38,421 nt of DNA from Verrucomicrobiota bacterium (GTDB lineage Bacteria; Verrucomicrobiota; Verrucomicrobiia; Limisphaerales; JADLHS01): NCBI GenBank assembly GCA_025350905.1, contig JANXWY010000070.1:1-38421 (forward strand). Direction: 5' to 3'. Within the stretch, counting starts at the first letter, position 1; the number at the start of each line of letters is the position of its first letter. A program made the position numbers and the translations under genes. Of the stretch, positions 34,314 to 38,421 are shown in pieces. Below the pieces are notes generated by a model. The model made no database searches. It saw only the letters and a program-made list of their open reading frames with translations, and was not told the origin of the DNA.

Positions 34314-34460
34314 CTCTTGTGGGGTTGTGACTTCCCTTACCTCCTCATCGCCATGTTGAACCAGCACCCGAGTACGGCCATCAAGGTCAAGGAAGCCGAG
34401 CTGAAAGGGGTCCAGGGCGACATCCTCGAGTTTTACGACACGGTCACCGGTGAAGAATGA
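34314..34460 (+). pseudogene. Decayed copy of the aldolase 3' end
   Basis: 147 bases (49 codons with stop) align to 33141-33287, the end of the aldolase gene, with 126 of 147 bases identical and no gap. Translated, 41 of 48 residues match, including the stretch KEAEL to GDILEFYD. The copy ends in a TGA instead of TAG. No in-frame start lies upstream, and similarity fades before 34314, so it cannot make a working enzyme. Confidence 0.85.
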
Positions 34461-34656
34461 AATGGAGTTGAGCCAGCGTGCGTTTGCCTCTCCATGCTCT
34501 AGTATCGGCGGAGGACACGAAGGCGTTTTTTGCGATCGCGTCGGTGGGCGAAGGACGAGAATGGAGTTGGCAATGCCAAGGAGCGACCCATTTCCGGTCC
34601 TCACCTAGCCGACGTTGTCATAATCTAAATTCAAGAGTTTCAAATGACTCGGATCA
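34461..34656. other. Short non-coding stretch after the aldolase fragment
   Basis: No gene, hairpin or repeat was recognised. The sequence becomes more AT-rich towards 34650, where the small membrane gene begins on the reverse strand. Confidence 0.3.
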
Positions 34657-34947
34657 TTACTCGGAATTCAATCTTCTGCTTCCTTTCCTGTATACAAGAA
34701 TTGAAACACCACCACCGATGAGCGCCACAGCCATAACAGGCATAAACTGGAATGCGGCTATACTGTATAGCGAATACAATTGGGTGTACATCTCCTTCGT
34801 AACGACCTTTATTTGTTCAGGGCGATATGTCGTCGAAAAATATAGAACTGCCGAAAAACAGCTAACTGCGATTCCAATTATCAGTTGAATCGCCCCTAAA
34901 TAGGCTAATTTAAGGTTTAATTTTGGGTTTTCGTTTTTTGAACTCAT
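34657..34947 (-). CDS. Small AT-rich two-helix membrane protein
   Basis: A 96-residue protein. The N-terminus is polar and basic (MSSKNENPKLNLK). Two membrane helices follow, about residues 16-36 (GAIQLIIGIAVSCFSAVLYF) and 63-86 (AAFQFMPVMAVALIGGGVSILVY), joined by a polar loop containing TTYRPEQIKVVTKEM. The tail is basic. Codon use is more AT-rich than the flanking genes. No family was recognised and no good ribosome site is seen, but the clean two-helix layout makes it more convincing than a chance frame. It is on its own between the aldolase fragment and the NUDIX gene. Confidence 0.6.
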   Translation of the reverse strand: MSSKNENPKLNLKLAYLGAIQLIIGIAVSCFSAVLYFSTTYRPEQIKVVTKEMYTQLYSLYSIAAFQFMPVMAVALIGGGVSILVYRKGSRRLNSE

Positions 34948-35002
34948 AAGGTTTGTGGCTTCGTTACGGCTGATACTGAAAAGGGTCGGCTCTTGATATT
35001 GA

Positions 35003-35590
35003 TCACTCAGGCGCTTTCAAGTTTGACCGCCGCCGCCAGAGGTCGAAGTGATACAGCGCCACCACGACGAGGGAGTGGGAAATTTTGCCTTCCGCCACGA
35101 GGCGCGGAATTTCCGCCGCCGGCACCAGCCGGGTAACCAGGTCTTCGCCGTGATCAAACTCGACCGGGTGAACGCAGCGGCAATTCTCCACGAGTACGGT
35201 GTAACAGGTGTTGCTCATAATGGCCGGGTTCGGAAGTATCTTTCCGAGCACCCGCGCGTTTTCACCTTCGTAGCCAGTCTCCTCGCGCAATTCACGTGCC
35301 CCCGCTAGGACCGGCGACGCATCTTTCCGGTCAATCATCCCACCGGGAATTTCCAACTCCACCGTGTTCGAACCGTGCCGATACTGCTCCACCATTACCA
35401 ACTGCTGCTCCGGGGTCACGGCGACGACATTCACCCAATTGGCGCAATCGATCACAAACAGATCGTGTTCCGCCTGCGTCCGTGGCGACACTTTCCGGTC
35501 CGACCGAACCGTGAAAATTTTAAAATCCCCGAGCAGTTTTGTGCCGGTGGTTTTCCAGGGTTGGATCGAGCTTTTTGGGCTTTGCGTCAT
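35003..35590 (-). CDS. NUDIX hydrolase, ADP-ribose pyrophosphatase-like
   Basis: A 195-residue protein of the Nudix fold, family of ADP-ribose and nucleotide-sugar pyrophosphatases. The Nudix box is GGMIDRKD-x8-RELREETGY (about residues 84-108). The core RELREETGY carries the metal-binding Glu pair, but Asp stands where the first Glu is usual and the spacer is one residue longer than in the textbook motif. The preceding EQYRHGSNTVELEIPGG matches ADP-ribose pyrophosphatases. The C-terminus is basic. It may recycle ADP-ribose or sugar nucleotides. The start has no strong ribosome site. It is 30 bases downstream of the small conserved gene on the same strand. Confidence 0.85.
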   Translation of the reverse strand: MTQSPKSSIQPWKTTGTKLLGDFKIFTVRSDRKVSPRTQAEHDLFVIDCANWVNVVAVTPEQQLVMVEQYRHGSNTVELEIPGGMIDRKDASPVLAGARELREETGYEGENARVLGKILPNPAIMSNTCYTVLVENCRCVHPVEFDHGEDLVTRLVPAAEIPRLVAEGKISHSLVVVALYHFDLWRRRSNLKAPE

Positions 35591-35620
35591 CGCGGAGAGC
35601 TTAAATCGCCGGTGGCAAAT

Positions 35621-35815
35621 TCAGAAGCCCTTTTCCTTCGCCGCCCAGCCTTGTTGCATCAGGCCGAGCAAATGGGCCAGGGCGGCTTCGTAACTCCGCC
35701 CCTTCTCCGCCGCCAACTGAATAGCCCGCTTGTCTAATTGCGCCGCCATTTCCATCGCCTTTTCCGACGGGCAACCCAGCGCAACGAGGCCGGCGGCAAG
35801 CTCAACTTGGTTCAT
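35621..35815 (-). CDS. Small conserved protein of unknown function
   Basis: A 64-residue protein from ATG 35815. It is helical and charged: NQVELAAGLVALGCPSEKAMEMAAQLDKRA followed by IQLAAEKGRSYEAALAHLL. The layout of two amphipathic helices, a GCP turn and a trailing WAAKEKG looks like a small conserved soluble protein, but no family name can be given. The open frame to 35854 adds 13 residues that look random. It lies 30 bases before the NUDIX gene and is probably co-transcribed with it. It has no membrane segment or signal. Confidence 0.6.
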   Translation of the reverse strand: MNQVELAAGLVALGCPSEKAMEMAAQLDKRAIQLAAEKGRSYEAALAHLLGLMQQGWAAKEKGF

Positions 35816-35996
35816 GCTTAAGGAGTAAGTACCAGGTTCAACGCAATGATGCAAAGTTCCAGGGACCCAAAGCGCTCATTCAAAACCAAACCGACGCAAC
35901 TACGGCAGCCGGCAACGCAAATCCAATTTTCCCTTGCGCCTTTGCCACTTGGCGTCTTTGCGTTAAGTGCTTCTGAAAGGGTTCGTGCTGAAAAGA

Positions 35997-36032
35997 AAAC
36001 CGCGAATGAAGCGCGCGCCTCATTCGCGGTTT
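35997..36032 (-). terminator. Intrinsic terminator of the cyclophilin gene
   Basis: Perfect 13-bp arms (AAACCGCGAATGA at 35997-36009 and TCATTCGCGGTTT at 36020-36032) with a 10-base loop. On the reverse strand the stem is followed by TTTTCTTTT, a U-rich run. It sits 16 bases beyond the stop of the cyclophilin gene. Confidence 0.9.
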
Positions 36033-36047
36033 GCAAATTGGGTGCGG

Positions 36048-36695
36048 TTATTTAATCGAATCCCGCGGCACGATCTTGACGCTTTCCAAGGTCACGCGCT
36101 TCAGCGGCCGGTCCCCCGGCGCCACGGGCGTAGTGGCGATCTTTTCCAGCACGTCGTCGCCTTTGATCAACTTGCCGAACGCGGTGTACTGCTTGTCCAG
36201 AAATCGGGGATCGCCGTGGCAGATAAAGAATTGGGAGCCGGCGGAGTTCGGGTCCTGGGAACGGGCCATCGAGAGGACGCCGCGCACGTGGGCTTTGTCG
36301 CTGAATTCAGCCTTGATCTTGTAGCCCGGATCGCCCGTGCCCCAGCGGCTTTGGTTGGCCTCGTCCTTCGTCAGCGGATCGCCCCCCTGAATCATGAAGC
36401 CCTTGATCACGCGGTGAAAGCACGTGCCATCGTAAAAGCCCTTTTGCGCCAGTTTCTTAAAATTGTCGACGTGGCCCGGCGCGACGTCCGGCCAGAATTC
36501 GAGGACCATTTCGCCTTCAGAGGTTTTGAGGACAGCGACTTCGTTGGTGTTCACAGTTTTATTGTCGGATTTGGTTTCGGGTTTTGCGGGTTGTGGTTTG
36601 GCGGCTTCGGTTTTGGTCGTCGTCGGTTCTTCGGCGGAGGCGGCGACCAATCCCAGCCCCAGGCCCAAAGTGCAAATCATCAGTGATATTTTCAT
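36048..36695 (-). CDS. Secreted cyclophilin-type peptidyl-prolyl isomerase
   Basis: A 215-residue protein that speeds cis-trans change at prolines, here outside the cytoplasm. A signal peptide (MKISLMICTLGLGLGLVAASA) is followed by a long Lys/Pro/Thr-rich linker (residues about 22-50). The cyclophilin domain shows FYDGTCFHRVIKGFMIQGGDP (catalytic Arg in FHRV), KAHVRGVLSMARSQDPNSAGSQFFIC and YTAFGKLIKGDDVLEKI, all family landmarks. A strong terminator follows at 35997-36032. It is divergent from the Spy/CpxP-like gene, so both probably serve periplasmic folding. The start ATG lies at the natural beginning of the signal peptide. Confidence 0.95.
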   Translation of the reverse strand: MKISLMICTLGLGLGLVAASAEEPTTTKTEAAKPQPAKPETKSDNKTVNTNEVAVLKTSEGEMVLEFWPDVAPGHVDNFKKLAQKGFYDGTCFHRVIKGFMIQGGDPLTKDEANQSRWGTGDPGYKIKAEFSDKAHVRGVLSMARSQDPNSAGSQFFICHGDPRFLDKQYTAFGKLIKGDDVLEKIATTPVAPGDRPLKRVTLESVKIVPRDSIK

Positions 36696-36850
36696 AATTC
36701 GGAGGAAATGTTCCAGTTCCCACCGCCAAAGTCACGCTTGGATTTTTAGCTTTTGGGGCACATGGCCTGTAACCAATTTCCCCTGCGGACGTCTCACATG
36801 GTAACCGCCGCGCCATGAAGGTGCGGCCAAACAAAGGAAAAAGTCAGCTT

Positions 36851-37288
36851 ATGAAAATGCAAAAAGTTAGTTTGGTGGCCGCCCTGGCGGCCGGCGCGTT
36901 GATCGCGCTAAGTCCCTTGGTCCGCGCCGAAGACAAGCCCACGCCGCCGGCAAGCCATCCGCCCACGGGTCAGCGTGCCGAAATGGCCAAGGAACGGCTC
37001 GCCAAGATGGCGGAAGAACTCAAGCTCTCCGAGGACCAAAAGACCAAGGTCGCTGCGGCCATGAAAGCCCAGGCCGAAGCGATGCACGGATTAAAAGAGG
37101 CGACGCCGGAGCAACGCAAAGAGAAGATGAAAGCCGGGCGGGCCGAGATGGACAAGCAGATGAAGTCGATTCTCACGCCCGAACAGTACACCAAGTGGGA
37201 GACGCTCCGAAAAGAGGGTGGCCCCGGCCGGCCCGCTCGCCGCAGCGCCCCCGCTGGCCCCGGTGCGGAAAAGCCGGAAAAGAACTAA
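36851..37288 (+). CDS. Periplasmic Spy/CpxP-like protein
   Basis: A 145-residue protein from ATG 36851, with a signal peptide (KMQKVSLVAALAAGALIALSPLVRA). The mature part is all-helical and charged: MAKERLAKMAEELKLSEDQKTKVAAAMKAQAEAM followed by EATPEQRKEKMK and SILTPEQYTKWE. The LxxxQ-like pattern TPEQ, repeated twice, is that of Spy/CpxP (LTXXQ) periplasmic chaperones or stress sensors. The tail is rich in Pro, Arg and Ala (GRPARRSAPAGPGAEKPEKN). AAAGGAAAA upstream is a possible ribosome site. An upstream ATG at 36815 adds a segment that hides the signal peptide and is less likely. Confidence 0.75.
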   Translation: MKMQKVSLVAALAAGALIALSPLVRAEDKPTPPASHPPTGQRAEMAKERLAKMAEELKLSEDQKTKVAAAMKAQAEAMHGLKEATPEQRKEKMKAGRAEMDKQMKSILTPEQYTKWETLRKEGGPGRPARRSAPAGPGAEKPEKN

Positions 37289-37308
37289 GCGCTGGATCGG
37301 TGATTGCA

Positions 37309-37344
37309 AAACCGGAGGGACGGCGATCGTCGTCCCTCCGGTTT
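37309..37344. terminator. Strong hairpin between convergent genes
   Basis: Perfect 14-bp arms (AAACCGGAGGGACG at 37309-37322, CGTCCCTCCGGTTT at 37331-37344) with an 8-base loop. It lies 21 bases after the Spy/CpxP-like stop and before the convergent MlaD gene. The T-run on either side is only three to four bases, so it probably works as a bidirectional terminator of moderate strength. Confidence 0.75.
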
Positions 37345-37481
37345 GTTGGTGCCAGAGGGGGAGTGACGGACAGAAAATTAGTAGCCGATGTGACGGCGCT
37401 CGGATCTTGATCTTGGCGGCACACAAGCCGTGAAAGATTTGAACGGCAGCCAACGCGAGGCGGGCGGATTTGACCCGCTGC

Positions 37482-38421
37482 TCAGAACAAATTGTTCACC
37501 AAGATGCCCAAGACGCTCAAGGGGCCTTGATCTTCCAAACCTTCAGTGGCCTTATCCACTTTCTGCAGGGTGAGTTTGGCGTTCTTGTAAAATTCCTGGT
37601 CGTTGATGAGCTTGCCGACCGTGCCTTGTCCGCTGTTCATTTTCTGAAGAATTTCCTTGAGGTTTGTCATGGAGGCAGTGGTTTCGGCGTATAGTTTTTC
37701 ATCCTTCACCATTTTGCCGAGCGAGCCTTCGCCGGCATTCACGCCATCAATGATTTTGCGCGCGTCGCCCAGCGCGAGTTTGATCTGGTCCGTAGTGGAT
37801 TGCAGGCTGGCCACCGTGGACAGGGCGGAATTATAGAGCGCGTCGTCGTAGATGAGCTTGCCGAAGGTGCCCTTGCCCTCGGCGATCTGGCCGGACATGG
37901 CCCGGAGATTGGCGATGGTGGCGGTGAGCGGAGCGTTGTTCTGCTTGATAAAATCCGTGAGCGGGCCAAACAGGTTTTCGATCTTGTCGCCCGTGAAACT
38001 TTTCGTGAGATTTTCCACGCCCGTGGCCACATTGTCGAGCTTCTGCATGATGACACTGAGGTCGGGTTGCTCGACGGTTTGGAGGCCGATGGCCGGATCG
38101 GCGGGCCGGCCGGCGGCCGTGCCGAAATCGAGCGCAACAAAACTCTGGCCCATCAGACCGGCGGACTTGATCGTGGCGGTCGTGTCGGTCTTCACCGGCG
38201 TGTTGGCGCGGAGGCCCATGGTGACGCGAACTTTGCCATCGGCGAGTTCAATCTTCTCCACCTTGCCGACTTCGACGCCAGCCATTTTCACGCGGTCGCC
38301 CAGTTTCAACTCCTGCGCGGTTTTGAACAGCGCGTGCACTTGCAGGCCGCGCTGGAATTTTTCAAAGCCCCCGAGGATGTACATGATGATGAAGGCGGCG
38401 AGAATGATAAAGGCCACGAAC
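37482..38421 (-). CDS. MlaD/MCE family protein, start beyond right edge
   Basis: At least 313 codons, open to the window edge. The N-terminal visible residues (FVAFIILAAFIIMYILGGFE) form the single membrane anchor. The MCE domain follows (VHALFKTAQELKLGDRVKMAGVEVGKVEKIEL) with GLMGQSFVALDFG. Such proteins bind phospholipids and feed a Mla-type ABC system between the two membranes. The C-terminal half is an elongated helical segment with three G-x-G-[TS]-x-GK repeats (GKGTFGKLIYDDALY, GEGSLGKMVKDEKLY, GQGTVGKLINDQEFY), a feature of MCE proteins in several phyla. It ends in NNLF. An Mla ATPase and permease should lie to the right of the window. Confidence 0.88.
   Translation of the reverse strand, partial: FVAFIILAAFIIMYILGGFEKFQRGLQVHALFKTAQELKLGDRVKMAGVEVGKVEKIELADGKVRVTMGLRANTPVKTDTTATIKSAGLMGQSFVALDFGTAAGRPADPAIGLQTVEQPDLSVIMQKLDNVATGVENLTKSFTGDKIENLFGPLTDFIKQNNAPLTATIANLRAMSGQIAEGKGTFGKLIYDDALYNSALSTVASLQSTTDQIKLALGDARKIIDGVNAGEGSLGKMVKDEKLYAETTASMTNLKEILQKMNSGQGTVGKLINDQEFYKNAKLTLQKVDKATEGLEDQGPLSVLGILVNNLF

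Noticed and set aside
1-38421. CRISPR arrays, tRNA or rRNA genes, insertion sequences
   Set aside because: No regularly spaced repeats, no cloverleaf with CCA-type end, no rRNA motifs and no transposase or integrase sequences were seen when reading both strands.

Overview
The window is about 38.4 kb of GC-rich bacterial chromosome. It most likely comes from a Verrucomicrobiota species of the Pedosphaera/Limisphaera type. The reasons are a prepilin-like protein ending in an H-X9-DG motif, an ECF sigma factor of the kind expanded in Planctomycetes/Verrucomicrobia/Acidobacteria, a B12-dependent class II ribonucleotide reductase, weak or absent Shine-Dalgarno sites at many genes, and GC-rich REP-like double hairpins between genes. 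An outer membrane is implied by a beta-barrel protein, an MlaD/MCE protein, an MsbA-type exporter and a heptosyltransferase-like GT9 enzyme. The taxon is inferred from gene content only. No tRNA, rRNA, CRISPR array, integrase or transposase was recognised.

Layout. 1-8.4 kb is housekeeping: a truncated ECF sigma factor, an outer-membrane beta-barrel protein with a suspicious start, nrdJ with a clear intrinsic terminator, the double GTPase der, a small membrane protein and a membrane-anchored TPR protein. From 8.7 to about 33.3 kb lies a glycan (LPS or exopolysaccharide) locus. It holds eight glycosyltransferases (three GT2, two GT4, two GT10, one GT9), a sugar-nucleotide epimerase, an SGNH hydrolase, four FkbM methyltransferases, another methyltransferase, a NodU-type carbamoyltransferase followed by SxtJ and DUF5989 membrane proteins, an MsbA-like ABC exporter, a DegT aminotransferase and a metal-dependent aldolase. 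33.4-38.4 kb is mixed: a prepilin-like H-X9-DG protein bracketed by the aldolase gene and a decayed copy of its 3' end, a small AT-rich membrane protein, a NUDIX hydrolase, a small conserved protein, a secreted cyclophilin, a Spy/CpxP-like periplasmic protein and an MlaD-family protein cut by the right edge.

How it fits together. The glycan genes sit in short divergent and convergent blocks rather than one operon. GT4, GT2, GT9 and the MsbA-like exporter look like a lipid-linked core assembly and export module. GT10 (fucosyltransferase family), FkbM (sugar O-methyltransferase-like) and the carbamoyltransferase supply a decoration set of the same kinds as those that put methylated, carbamoylated fucose on rhizobial Nod factors. 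The most interesting points are the carbamoyltransferase-SxtJ-DUF5989 trio, the FkbM/GT10/carbamoyltransferase decoration set, the duplicated aldolase 3' end around the pilin-like gene, a possible ATT start codon, a homopolymer that throws the signal peptide of the barrel protein out of frame, and several strong inverted repeats.
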